NCBI RefSeq assembly: GCF_004168255.1
Contig: NZ_SEWG01000001.1
Coordinates: forward strand, 558,001-622,000
DNA from: Mucilaginibacter terrigena
GTDB lineage: Bacteria; Bacteroidota; Bacteroidia; Sphingobacteriales; Sphingobacteriaceae
DNA length: 64,000 nucleotides
Reading direction: 5' to 3'
Shown: one piece after another, positions 36,342 to 45,198 of the stretch
Numbering within the stretch: position 1 is the stretch's first letter
Layout of the letters: each line of letters begins with the position of its first letter
Made by a program: the position numbers and the translations under genes
Notes under the pieces: generated by a model
The model's input: the letters and a program-made list of their open reading frames with translations, nothing else
What the model was told of the DNA's origin: nothing
Database searches by the model: none

Positions 36342-37286
36342 ATGAAAATATCTAACGAGACAAAGATCGGGGCACTTACCGCGGTAGCAATAACAATATT
36401 AATATTAGGGTACAGCTTTTTAAAAGGCAACGATGTTTTTTCAAGCTCAAATAAATTTTACGCTATTTATCGCAGCGTAGAGGGCTTAACCGTATCGAAA
36501 CCTGTTTTAGTGAACGGTTTTCAGATAGGCCGGGTATCCAAAATGGAGTTGAAGGGCGATGGCCGCACCACAGTTGAATTTAAGGTAGATAAACAGTATA
36601 ACGTGCCTGATAATACTTTGGCTAAATTAGAAAGCACCGACCTTTTAGGCGGCAAGGCCATAGTTTTTGAATTGGGTAACAGCACAAAATATGCCGAAGA
36701 TCAGGATACCCTGCGGGCTGATATACAGGGCAGCCTTGCAGAAAGCCTGCAACCTATTCAAAAGAAAGCCGAAGTACTGATCACCAAGGTAGACTCGGCC
36801 CTGGGCGCTATCAACAAGATCATGAACCCCAGGTTCCAGGCCAATGTTGACCGCAGCTTTACAAGTATTGCCAACTCGTTGCAAACTTTAGAAAGCACCA
36901 CCAAAAAAATAGATGCCATTGTAGGCGCGCAAACCACCCATATCAACGGCATAATGGCTAACGCCGAAGCCGCATCGGCCAATTTAAAGAATAGCAGTTC
37001 GCACCTAACAGGGATATCAACAAACTTTGAAAGGTTTAGTACCGATCTGGCCAACTCAAACATAAAAGGCACGCTTGATAATGCCAACAAAGCCGTTGCC
37101 GACCTGCAAGCCACCATGGCCAAGATCAACAGTACGCAAGGTTCGCTTGGGTTACTGATGAACGACACCAAAATGTACGATAACCTTAACTCGGCATCCA
37201 GCAATTTAAACAACCTGTTTATCGATATCAAGGCACACCCAAGCCGTTACGTACACTTCTCGGTATTTGGTAAAAAGGGAGATTAA
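36342..37286 (+). CDS. MlaD/MCE family membrane-anchored protein
   Basis: A 314-residue single-pass protein with an N-terminal transmembrane helix (about 8-26) and an MCE domain spanning about 35-115 (NKFYAIYRSVEGLTVSKPV, then QIGRVSKMELKGDGRTTVEF and LLGGKAIVFELG). The rest is a long alpha-helical tail with heptads (residues about 130-300). MlaD-type proteins bind phospholipids and form hexamers that bridge the inner and outer membranes. The partner permease and ATPase genes are not in view. Close after the amidase, it probably shares its transcript. Confidence 0.92.
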   Translation: MKISNETKIGALTAVAITILILGYSFLKGNDVFSSSNKFYAIYRSVEGLTVSKPVLVNGFQIGRVSKMELKGDGRTTVEFKVDKQYNVPDNTLAKLESTDLLGGKAIVFELGNSTKYAEDQDTLRADIQGSLAESLQPIQKKAEVLITKVDSALGAINKIMNPRFQANVDRSFTSIANSLQTLESTTKKIDAIVGAQTTHINGIMANAEAASANLKNSSSHLTGISTNFERFSTDLANSNIKGTLDNANKAVADLQATMAKINSTQGSLGLLMNDTKMYDNLNSASSNLNNLFIDIKAHPSRYVHFSVFGKKGD

Positions 37287-37380
37287 GAAATTATCTCCTA
37301 ATTGATTTGACTGATGTTAAAGGGTTTAAAATGTACTTAATTGGAATAGAAAATATGATCAATTAACATAAAGCCCTGCA

Positions 37381-38052
37381 ATGCCCAAATTTTACGAATC
37401 GTTTTTACATGATGTTTTTATAGCTATAATAGCGCTTTTCCCGGTGGTGAACCCTATTGGATCGGCTTTTATGGTTAGCCCGTATTTTGAAAACCTTACA
37501 GGTGTCGAAAAGCGCAGGGCGGTAACCCAGATAACTTTGTATGCTTTTTTAATTTGTATAATTGCTTTGTTTGCGGGGCAATGGATACTAAGGCTTTTTG
37601 GGATATCAATACCTGTAGTGCAGTTAGCCGGGGGGATCATGATCTGCAAAATGGGCTGGGAATTTTTATCGTCAGATCAGAAAAAAACATCCGCAGAAGA
37701 CCTGGAAGACAACCCCGAAATTTCGGCATATAAACATATTGCCAATAAACTTTTTTACCCCATTACCTTTCCGGCCACCACAGGCGCCGGTACCATATCG
37801 GTACTGTTTACTTTAAGTGCTCACAGTACAGCATTTGGTAGCCCGGCTTATTATCTTAATACGGGCGCTATTATAGTGGCTATATTAGTAATGTGTGTGA
37901 TGATCTATATTTTTTACCTCAACACAAAAACCATTATCCATTATTTAGGCCCAAATGGAGAAAATATTGTTAACCGGGTATCTGCATTCCTGGTGTTTTG
38001 CGTTGGGTTGCAAATAGGAATAGGTGGTTTAAAAGCTATTTTTAAGTTATGA
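37381..38052 (+). CDS. MarC family integral membrane protein
   Basis: A 223-residue protein with six hydrophobic segments. NPIGSAFMVSPYF near 23-35 and the second-half FPATTGAGTISVLFTLSAHS (about 133-152) match the two conserved repeats of the MarC/SnoA family. The role of the family is not settled; transport or stress tolerance has been suggested. Followed by a convergent rnz gene. Confidence 0.9.
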   Translation: MPKFYESFLHDVFIAIIALFPVVNPIGSAFMVSPYFENLTGVEKRRAVTQITLYAFLICIIALFAGQWILRLFGISIPVVQLAGGIMICKMGWEFLSSDQKKTSAEDLEDNPEISAYKHIANKLFYPITFPATTGAGTISVLFTLSAHSTAFGSPAYYLNTGAIIVAILVMCVMIYIFYLNTKTIIHYLGPNGENIVNRVSAFLVFCVGLQIGIGGLKAIFKL

Positions 38053-38120
38053 AGGTGGCTGTTACAATTTAATAATAACGAGTATTATCCGCTCCCGCAA
38101 GCGTTGGGATTTGTAGCAAA

Positions 38121-38154
38121 AACTAATCTCTAATCTCTCTACTCACTAATCACA
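38121..38154. repeat. short CTAATCTC/ATTAGTGAG repeat at the rnz stop
   Basis: Between marC and rnz the sequence reads CTAATCTCTAATCTCTC followed by TCACTAATCAC, i.e. approximate 7-8 base repeats. On the minus strand they include the end of rnz (codons for VISE) and its stop. No inverted partner was found on the other side, so it is only a partial array. Confidence 0.45.
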
Positions 38155-39056
38155 AACGTCTTCCCCTCTACGGCAAGTTCGGTGTTTGGGAAAACGCTTT
38201 GGGCTTCATCAAGCAACTCATTTAAGGTTTTGTAGCGGGCCGAGAAATGGCCGATGACCAGTTTGCCCGCGTTTACCTTCATTGCAGCTTCACCGGCCTG
38301 TAACGCCGTAGTGTGGTGGGTTTGGTTGGCCCTGTCCAGCATATCGTTCAAAAAGGTAGCTTCGTGGTAAAGCATCGACACCGAGTTTATTTGCCCGGTG
38401 TATTTGTCGCTGTAAAGCGTATCAGATACATAAGCGTATGACTTAGGCTCGTCGGACTCTATTGTAAGCGTGTTGTTCTTATGTATAGTGCCATCAGGGG
38501 CTTCGTAGTCAGCGCCACGTTTTAGCGCGGTGTAATATGGTATCGGGATATGCAGCTCCTCTATCCTTTCCTTTATCAGCTTTTTCAGTCGCTTTTTTTG
38601 CCTGAATAAAAAGCCGGTGCATGGTATGCGGTGGTCAAGCGGTATTGTTTCTACAAAAACATCCTGGTTCTCCAGTATAATGCCACGGGTAACCGCATCT
38701 GTAAAAATGAACTCTACGGGATAATTAAGGGTAGTTTCCGAGTATTTTAACTGCAGGTCTACTATTTCTTTCAGCGGCGGCGGGCAAAATATCTTTAACG
38801 TTTTTTTGCGCCCGTTAAGGTGCATGGACGATAGCAGGCCAACCAGGCCAAGGTAATGGTCGCCATGCAGGTGGCTTATAAAAATGTACTCGATACGGCT
38901 GGCCTTGATATCAAAACGCAGCATTTGCTGCTGGGTTCCTTCGGCGCAGTCAACCAGGTAAAGCTTATCGTTTATGTTAAGTACCTGTGCTGTTGGGTTC
39001 CTGTTAAAAATAGGGGTTGCAGAGCTGCTGCCCAGTATAGTAACTTCAAATTTCAT
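38139..39056 (-). CDS. rnz: ribonuclease Z
   Basis: A zinc-dependent endoribonuclease of the metallo-beta-lactamase fold that removes the 3' trailer of tRNA precursors. Motif II, SHLHGDHYLG (H62, H64, D66, H67), and downstream FSARYK plus the HHTTALQAGE block (about 248-257) are typical of tRNase Z. Length 305 matches the short form (about 300). It begins 18 bases after the STAS gene stop, so the two are probably co-transcribed. The C-terminus overlaps a heptamer-like repeat. Confidence 0.93.
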   Translation of the reverse strand: MKFEVTILGSSSATPIFNRNPTAQVLNINDKLYLVDCAEGTQQQMLRFDIKASRIEYIFISHLHGDHYLGLVGLLSSMHLNGRKKTLKIFCPPPLKEIVDLQLKYSETTLNYPVEFIFTDAVTRGIILENQDVFVETIPLDHRIPCTGFLFRQKKRLKKLIKERIEELHIPIPYYTALKRGADYEAPDGTIHKNNTLTIESDEPKSYAYVSDTLYSDKYTGQINSVSMLYHEATFLNDMLDRANQTHHTTALQAGEAAMKVNAGKLVIGHFSARYKTLNELLDEAQSVFPNTELAVEGKTFVISE

Positions 39057-39074
39057 ACCGGGGGTAACAGGTTA

Positions 39075-39452
39075 TTATCTAACTTCCTTCTTCAGTTCTT
39101 TTTCTATTTCCTCCATGAAGATCAGGTCGATACCTTCTTCGCAGGTTGGAACAATAGAAAGCACATTATCTAATTGCGATATGGTAATTAAACGCGCTAC
39201 GGCCTCGTTCAATCCGCACAGGATAAATGTACCGGTTGCATTTTTGCATAGGCGATGGCCTACCAGTAAGCTGCTTAAGCCTGATGAATCTGCAAACTTC
39301 ACCTGCGAAAGATCCAGAATAATATTGCGCTGGCCTTCGGTGTTGATCAGGATCAGCTCGGATTTTAGCTGAGGCGTAACCAGTGAGTTTAACTTTGATT
39401 CGTTAAGCTTGATAAGGATATATTTCTCGTGCTTGTCAACCGTAAATTTCAT
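39075..39452 (-). CDS. STAS domain protein (anti-sigma factor antagonist-like)
   Basis: A 125-residue single STAS domain. The phosphorylated serine zone is intact: LSQVKFADSSGLSSLLVG (S56/S57), as in SpoIIAA-type antagonists that are switched by a serine kinase. No kinase or anti-sigma gene lies nearby, so its partner is elsewhere. It precedes rnz in a two-gene unit. Confidence 0.88.
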   Translation of the reverse strand: MKFTVDKHEKYILIKLNESKLNSLVTPQLKSELILINTEGQRNIILDLSQVKFADSSGLSSLLVGHRLCKNATGTFILCGLNEAVARLITISQLDNVLSIVPTCEEGIDLIFMEEIEKELKKEVR

Positions 39453-39504
39453 TTTGTTCTAATTAAAAAGCTAAGATATAATTAATTTATCTTTAAATAA
39501 AGAA

Positions 39505-40449
39505 TTACAAACCGGCCAAAGCCGCATTTATTGAGTTTTCTACACGTTTTACTACATCAGCAGCATCGGGTTTAACAAAGGTTTCGCCCGTAATTTGCTC
39601 ATATAGTTCGATATACCTTTCAGATATCGACTGTACAATTTCTTTGGTCATTTCCGGAACTTTTTGCCCGTCCTTACCCTGAAAACCGTTCTCGATAAGC
39701 CATTTTCTAACAAACTCCTTTGAGAGTTGTTTTTGCGCCTCACCACTTTTTTGGCGTTCGGCATAACCCTCGCTGTAAAAGTACCTGGATGAGTCGGGCG
39801 TGTGGATCTCGTCTATCAGGTAAATGGTACCCCCTGCCTTGCCAAACTCGTACTTGGTATCAACTAAGATCAGGCCTTGTTTGGCGGCAATTTCGGAACC
39901 GCGTTTAAATAGTTGGCGGGTATAATTTTCCAGCTGAACGTAATCAGCCTCGCTAACAATACCTTGTTTCAGGATTTCCCCGCGCGAAATATCTTCATCG
40001 TGCCCTACCGATGCTTTGGTGGTTGGGGTAATGATGGGTTCGGGCAGTATGTCGTTCTCTTTTAAGCCTTCGGGCAGGGTAACACCGCAAACCTGGCGTT
40101 TGCCCAGCGCGTATTCGCGGGCAGCATGGCCGGCAAGGTAACCGCGTATCACCATTTCTACCTTAAAGGGCTCGCAAATGCGGCCGATGGTAACAGATGG
40201 GTCGGGCACGGTAACTACCCAGTTGGGCACAATATCGGCAGTGGCCTGTAAAAACTTGGCGGCAATCTGGTTAAGTACCTGCCCTTTATATGGGATAGGC
40301 TCGGGCAGCACCACATCAAATGCCGAGATCCTATCTGTAACTACCATGGCCAGGTATTTATTATCAATCGTATAAACATCCCTAACCTTACCCTTGTAAT
40401 AATTGGTTTGCCCTTTAAAATTAAAATGTGTTTCTTTTATTGCGTCCAT
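39505..40449 (-). CDS. purC: phosphoribosylaminoimidazole-succinocarboxamide synthase
   Basis: The SAICAR synthetase of purine biosynthesis, converting CAIR, aspartate and ATP to SAICAR. Diagnostic stretches are [27 protein letters not shown] (given in parts at about 19-45), [16 protein letters not shown] (about 98-113) and [13 protein letters not shown] (about 197-209). The protein has 314 residues and includes the extended C-terminus found in Bacteroidota and eukaryote-like forms. It is preceded by an inverted heptamer array that separates it from phoH. Confidence 0.97.
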   Translation of the reverse strand: MDAIKETHFNFKGQTNYYKGKVRDVYTIDNKYLAMVVTDRISAFDVVLPEPIPYKGQVLNQIAAKFLQATADIVPNWVVTVPDPSVTIGRICEPFKVEMVIRGYLAGHAAREYALGKRQVCGVTLPEGLKENDILPEPIITPTTKASVGHDEDISRGEILKQGIVSEADYVQLENYTRQLFKRGSEIAAKQGLILVDTKYEFGKAGGTIYLIDEIHTPDSSRYFYSEGYAERQKSGEAQKQLSKEFVRKWLIENGFQGKDGQKVPEMTKEIVQSISERYIELYEQITGETFVKPDAADVVKRVENSINAALAGL

Positions 40450-40453
40450 TTGT

Positions 40454-40534
40454 GTTAAGTCTTAAGTCGTTAGTTAAGTCTAAAGTCAAAAAGCATACGG
40501 CTAAGGACTAAAGACTTTAGACTACGTACTTACT
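40454..40534. repeat. inverted array of TTAAGTC-type heptamers
   Basis: Left arm (40454-40494) repeats TTAAGTC/CTAAAGTC words; right arm (about 40503-40534) carries the reverse complement (GACTTTAGACTA and similar). The arms fill the gap between purC and phoH and can fold on each other. Word differs from the TTAGTGA and GTCATTGR arrays at other loci, but the layout is the same. Confidence 0.7.
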
Positions 40535-41495
40535 GAATATCCCCGTAAGCTTCCAGGATACGTTTTACCAACTTGTGGCGTACAACGTCTTCCCCGCTCA
40601 GGTAAACAATGTCAATTCCTTTTATATCGGTTAATATGCGCAGGGCGGTGTACAAGCCCGACTGCTGTTTCTTCGGCAGATCTATCTGTGTAACATCTCC
40701 CGTAACAATAAACTTGGCTGATGGCCCCATACGTGTCAAAAACATCTTTAGCTGCATATCTGTAGCATTCTGCGCCTCATCCAATATTACAAAGCAATTA
40801 TCCAGCGTACGGCCACGCATAAATGCAAGCGGGGCTATCTCAATGGTGCGGTTCTCCAGGTAAAGCTTCAGCTTTTCGGCCGGGATCATATCATCAAGCG
40901 CATCGTATAAGGGGCGCAGGTATGGGTCTATCTTTTCTTTCAGGTCGCCCGGTAAAAAGCCAAGGTTCTCCCCCGCCTCTACTGCGGGGCGGGTAAGGAT
41001 GATCCGTTTTATCTCTTTGTTTTTTAAAGCCCGTACGGCTAAAGCTACCGCGGTATAGGTTTTACCCGTACCTGCAGGGCCAATAGCAAACAGTATGTCG
41101 TTTTTGCTCAGGCTATCTACCATGCGGTGCTGGTTTGGCGTGCGCGCCCTCACCATAATGCCATTTGGGCCAAATACCAATACCTCGCCGCTGGCAAATT
41201 TATCCGCCGTGCTTTCACCGGCTGCCGCGGGTTTGGCCGAGGGCTTGGCGCCCAGTATCCGCTCTACATCTATTACGTTTAAACTTTCAAACTTTTCTAC
41301 ATGCTGCACCAACAGGTCAAACTTATCCTGAAAAATGTTTAGCTCGTGCTCGTCGCCTAAAACTTTTACTTCGCTGCCCCGTGCAACTAATTTAAGCTTA
41401 GGGAATTGCTTTTTGATGATCTCGAAATGATCGTTATTCGGTCCCCATAAAACTGCGGGGTTAATCTGCTCAATTGTTAACTTTAGCTCGTTCAA
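40530..41495 (-). CDS. PhoH family ATPase
   Basis: A 321-residue P-loop protein. Walker A is GPAGTGKTYTA (about 138-148) and the Walker B-like FVILDEAQNAT near 235-245; HKLVKRILEAYGD closes the protein. The N-terminal segment (LTIEQINPAVLWG) is the KH-like or PhoH N-terminal region. PhoH-like proteins are ATP-dependent RNA helicase/nuclease-associated, often linked with YbeY. The start appears to be TTG at 41495, since no in-frame ATG precedes the conserved N-terminus. Divergent from the SAM hydrolase gene at 41598. Confidence 0.9.
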   Translation of the reverse strand: MNELKLTIEQINPAVLWGPNNDHFEIIKKQFPKLKLVARGSEVKVLGDEHELNIFQDKFDLLVQHVEKFESLNVIDVERILGAKPSAKPAAAGESTADKFASGEVLVFGPNGIMVRARTPNQHRMVDSLSKNDILFAIGPAGTGKTYTAVALAVRALKNKEIKRIILTRPAVEAGENLGFLPGDLKEKIDPYLRPLYDALDDMIPAEKLKLYLENRTIEIAPLAFMRGRTLDNCFVILDEAQNATDMQLKMFLTRMGPSAKFIVTGDVTQIDLPKKQQSGLYTALRILTDIKGIDIVYLSGEDVVRHKLVKRILEAYGDIQ

Positions 41496-41597
41496 TAGGA
41501 ATTGATTTTTGTCAGTTTGCGAATTTTTATGAATTAAAAATTGAATATTTGCACCTTTAATACTCTACAAGATTAGCAATAAATATTTACAAAATTA

Positions 41598-42374
41598 ATG
41601 GCAATTATAACTTTAACTACTGACCTGGGCGATAAAGATATTTATCAGGCTGCCCTTAAAGGTAGTATTTATAAATTGCTCCCAACAGTAAATATTGTTG
41701 ATATTACTAACAATGTGGCGGCCTTTAATGTACAGCAGGCAGCCTTTATTTTAAAGAATAGTTTTTACTATTTCCCCGACGATACAGTACACCTGATAGG
41801 CATTGATACTGTGTACAATACGCAAACCCGCTACCTTGCTGTACGGTACAAAAACCACTACTTTGTTGGGGCCGATAACGGCATATTTTCGCTGATGTTT
41901 GACCAGGACCCTGAAGAGATTGTGGAAATAAATATTATGCAGGATTTGAAGTTCCTGCACTTCCCGCTGGCAGATATTTTTGTGAAGGCCGCATGCCACC
42001 TTGCCAACGGCGGTACCCTTGCCCAGATAGGCCTGCCGGTAACCAGTGTTGAAAATAAAATGAACCTGCACCCCGTGATAGAAAAAAACCTGATCAAAGG
42101 CGCGGTGATCTATATAGACTCGTTCCAGAACGTGATAACCAACGTTACCAAAGAGTTTTTTAACCGCGTACAACAAGGCCGCAGGTTTGTATTGTACTTT
42201 AAACGTAACGAAACCATAAACCAGCTTAGCTGGCATTATAACGAAGTACCCGAAGGCGAAAAGCTTTGCCTTTTTGGGATTAGCGACCACCTGGAGATTG
42301 CCATAAACAAGGGCAACGCCAGCGGACTTTTAGGCCTAAACCTTGGCGATAGTGTAATTATTGATTTTCAATAA
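41598..42374 (+). CDS. SAM hydrolase / SAM-dependent chlorinase-fluorinase family protein (DUF62)
   Basis: A 258-residue member of the DUF62/SAM hydroxide adenosyltransferase family. ITLTTDLGDKDIYQAALKG (3-21) carries the conserved Asp of the active site and IDTVYNTQTRYLAV lies near 72-85; these enzymes hydrolyse SAM to adenosine and methionine. Most bacterial members are hydrolases rather than halogenases. No obvious signal peptide, so it is cytosolic. It is followed by a small coiled-coil protein whose ATG comes 13 bases later. Confidence 0.9.
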   Translation: MAIITLTTDLGDKDIYQAALKGSIYKLLPTVNIVDITNNVAAFNVQQAAFILKNSFYYFPDDTVHLIGIDTVYNTQTRYLAVRYKNHYFVGADNGIFSLMFDQDPEEIVEINIMQDLKFLHFPLADIFVKAACHLANGGTLAQIGLPVTSVENKMNLHPVIEKNLIKGAVIYIDSFQNVITNVTKEFFNRVQQGRRFVLYFKRNETINQLSWHYNEVPEGEKLCLFGISDHLEIAINKGNASGLLGLNLGDSVIIDFQ

Positions 42375-42387
42375 CCCGTTAAGGCTA

Positions 42388-42927
42388 ATGAAACATTTAT
42401 TCCTTTTTGCGTTCATCGTGCTTTTTGGCGCGGATGCTTTTGCGCAAATTAAAACAGATTCGGTAGCGTACAGCAAACAGCGCGCTAAAATAAACGCCAT
42501 GCTTGCCGCCCGTAAAGTAAAGTTTGGCCAGTACGATACCAGCCTTACCAAACGCAGCGGCATTTTTCACCTGCAAACCAAAAACGATATCCGCCGCAGT
42601 AACCAGATACTGATGGATATTGTAGATACCGACGATGAGATCTTTATCGAACTGAAAAAATTATTTGATTACCGTACCAGCCAGCTCAACTACACCACTT
42701 ACCAAAAAAAACAGGTTGAAAGCAACGCGAAGGAGATCGAGAAAACCCGCCTTAGCTACATGGGCACCATTAACAGCTTCCGCGCGCAAAACGACGATTT
42801 GAAAGCGCAGCTGGCCAAACAAAAAGAGCGTTACGAAAGCAGGCAACGGATGTTTATTATTGCTATAGTCCTCATGCTAACGTCAATTTTAGCATTGCTG
42901 CTGATAAAACGGAAAAGAAAGGCTTAG
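42388..42927 (+). CDS. secreted or membrane coiled-coil protein of unknown function
   Basis: Not recognised. The 179-residue protein has a signal peptide (MKHLFLFAFIVLFGADAFA), a middle helical region rich in Lys, Gln and Asp (about 25-150, including KKLFDYRTSQLNYTTYQKKQ and KAQLAKQKERYESRQR) that looks coiled-coil, and a C-terminal transmembrane segment (MFIIAIVLMLTSILALLLI) followed by the basic tail KRKRKA. This gives a two-sided anchored helical protein. The frame extends upstream to a TTG at 42361, but the ATG at 42388 gives the signal. It follows the SAM hydrolase gene. Confidence 0.7.
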   Translation: MKHLFLFAFIVLFGADAFAQIKTDSVAYSKQRAKINAMLAARKVKFGQYDTSLTKRSGIFHLQTKNDIRRSNQILMDIVDTDDEIFIELKKLFDYRTSQLNYTTYQKKQVESNAKEIEKTRLSYMGTINSFRAQNDDLKAQLAKQKERYESRQRMFIIAIVLMLTSILALLLIKRKRKA

Positions 42928-42966
42928 TTTTGCACGTTTGTAACAATAAATACACAGCGCATATAA

Positions 42967-44799
42967 ATGGCACGAGGACGATTAAACAGTGGCAGCAAGT
43001 CGGAAGCAGAACTACCAAAAGCTAAGATAAACAGGCAGAGCATACAAAATATCCGTAAGCTTGTTTCCTATATAAGGCCTTACAGGGGCAAGTTCATTGC
43101 AGGTATGTTATGCCTTTTTTTATCAAGCTTAGTTGCCCTGGCCTTCCCTACCTTTTTAGGCGCTTTGGTTGATACCGCGCAAGGCAAGCATTCAAATAAA
43201 CTGTTACCTGCTACATTGCAGGGGATCGGTGCGCTTGCCTTTATAGTTTTATTTTGCCAGGCCTTTGTTTCCTTTTTCCGTATCCTCTGGTTTGTACAGG
43301 TGGCCGAAAGATCTTTGGCCGATATCAGGCGCGATACCTATTTTAAACTGATAACCCTGCCGATGAACTTTTTTGCCAATCGGCGGGTTGGCGAGCTTAA
43401 TAGCCGTATATCTGCCGATCTTTCGCAAATACAGGATACTTTAACAACAACCCTTGCCGAAATAATACGGCAGTTTGTGTTACTGGTTGGCGGTATTGTT
43501 TTCCTGGCCATAGTATCTATTAAATTAACGTTTGCCTTGTTATTGATGTTACCTGTTTTAATTGTGGTAGCTGTATTTTTTGGGCGTTTTATCAGAAAAA
43601 TATCACGGGAGGCACAGGATAAGCTTGCCGAATCGAATACCATTGTTGAGGAAACCCTGCAAGGGATAGCCAATGTTAAGGCATTTGTTAAAGAGGCTTA
43701 CGAAGCAACCCGGTACGACAAAATATTACGTGATGTAGTTAACATTGCTGTTAAGGGCGCTAAATTCAGGGGTATATTTGCTTCGTTTATTGTGTTTTGC
43801 TTTTTTGGTGCAGTTGTGGCCGTTATATGGTATGGTTCGGTATTGGTAAGCCACGGCGACCTTACCATTGGGGCGTTATTTAAATTTACTTTATATGCCG
43901 TATTTGTTGGTGCGGCTATGGGCAGCTTCCCCGAGTTGTATGCCAACCTGCAAAAAGCCGTTGGCGCCAGCGAGCGCGTTTTAGAGATACTGGACGAGCA
44001 TGGCGAAGATGTTTCTATAAATGCAGAAGATAACCTTATCAAACAAAAAATTTACGGCAACCTGGCGTTCAATAACGTGGTGTTTGCCTATCCCTCCCGG
44101 TCGGAACTTACTGTTTTAAAAAACATCTCTTTTACCGCCGATGCAGGCCAGCGCGTAGCTATTGTGGGGCCAAGCGGTTCGGGTAAATCAACCATGGCGG
44201 CGCTGATACTGCAGTTTTACCATCCGCAAAGCGGCAGTATTTACTTTGACGGATTAGACGCTGAAGAGTATTCGTTAACCGATATCCGCAACCAGGTAGC
44301 CATCGTTCCGCAGGATGTATTGCTGTTTGGCGGCACCATATTAGAGAATATTGCCTACGGTAAACTGGGCGCCGATAAGGACGAGATCATCGCCGCAGCC
44401 AAAAAGGCCAACGCCGACCAGTTCATCACCTCCTTCCCCGAAGGTTACGATACCGTTGTGGGCGAGCGCGGCGTAAAACTATCCGGCGGGCAGCGCCAGC
44501 GCATTGCCATTGCAAGGGCATTGCTTAAAAACCCGGCTATCCTGATCCTTGACGAGGCCACCTCCTCGCTGGATTCGGAATCTGAACGTTTGGTGCAGGA
44601 AGCCCTGGAAGTATTGATGAAAGGCCGTACGTCCATCATCATCGCCCACCGTTTATCAACCATCCGCGAGGCAGATAAGATCATCGTACTGGAAAAAGGG
44701 AACATCATCGAAACCGGTAACCACCAGGAACTGATAGCCAATGAGCAGGGCTTATACCGTTATTTAAGCCAACTGCAATTTGAAACCGCGCAGAGCTAA
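42967..44799 (+). CDS. ABC transporter, fused permease and ATPase (exporter type)
   Basis: A 610-residue half-transporter of the MsbA/MdlB-like exporter family. The N-terminal membrane domain has six hydrophobic segments (residues about 45-320) and the ATPase starts near 365. Walker A GPSGSGKST (about 398-406), signature LSGGQRQR and Walker B ILILDEATSSLD are intact, followed by the H-loop IIIAHRLSTI. Works as a dimer to move lipids or drugs across the inner membrane; substrate unknown. No partner gene in view. Confidence 0.93.
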   Translation: MARGRLNSGSKSEAELPKAKINRQSIQNIRKLVSYIRPYRGKFIAGMLCLFLSSLVALAFPTFLGALVDTAQGKHSNKLLPATLQGIGALAFIVLFCQAFVSFFRILWFVQVAERSLADIRRDTYFKLITLPMNFFANRRVGELNSRISADLSQIQDTLTTTLAEIIRQFVLLVGGIVFLAIVSIKLTFALLLMLPVLIVVAVFFGRFIRKISREAQDKLAESNTIVEETLQGIANVKAFVKEAYEATRYDKILRDVVNIAVKGAKFRGIFASFIVFCFFGAVVAVIWYGSVLVSHGDLTIGALFKFTLYAVFVGAAMGSFPELYANLQKAVGASERVLEILDEHGEDVSINAEDNLIKQKIYGNLAFNNVVFAYPSRSELTVLKNISFTADAGQRVAIVGPSGSGKSTMAALILQFYHPQSGSIYFDGLDAEEYSLTDIRNQVAIVPQDVLLFGGTILENIAYGKLGADKDEIIAAAKKANADQFITSFPEGYDTVVGERGVKLSGGQRQRIAIARALLKNPAILILDEATSSLDSESERLVQEALEVLMKGRTSIIIAHRLSTIREADKIIVLEKGNIIETGNHQELIANEQGLYRYLSQLQFETAQS

Positions 44800-45198
44800 T
44801 TTACCAGGTGTCCCACTAAATATTATACAACGCGGGACACTCCTGCAAAACACTAATAATCAATTATTTACCATTTATAAAATTTTAATTTTACCTCAAC
44901 TAAAACTTCACCATTTTTATATTAACTATTTGTAAATAAATATTTTATAATTTTTTTAAAGGGTGTCCCACTCGTTTCTGAATGGGACGGAATGGGACAC
45001 CCCCTGATTCAATTTTGGATTTACGAATTACGATTTCGGATTTTAATAGCCTGTTATATCTCGATCCATCCTGAAATAAGTTTGCGGTTTTGAATCTTAG
45101 TACTCGGGTTGATTTGCACTTTTTTCGCCCCGAAACCAACTTTAAATCGTTATTATTGCAATAGGCCCGACACCTTGCCGGGCCTGCGAACTATATAC
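44800..45198. other. gene-free AT-rich region with GTGTCCC palindromes and a hairpin
   Basis: No supported gene. Two hairpins built on the word GTGTCCC: 44808-44814 with 44834-44840, and GGGTGTCCCA (44961-44970) with TGGGACACCC (44993-45002), plus a third TGGGACGG (44983-44990). A run of heptamers ATTTACG/AATTACG/ATTTCGG (45019-45039) follows. AGGCCCG/CGGGCCT (45163-45169 with 45179-45185) forms a hairpin 14 bases before the beta-CASP gene start. The stretch is otherwise AT-rich. Confidence 0.6.
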
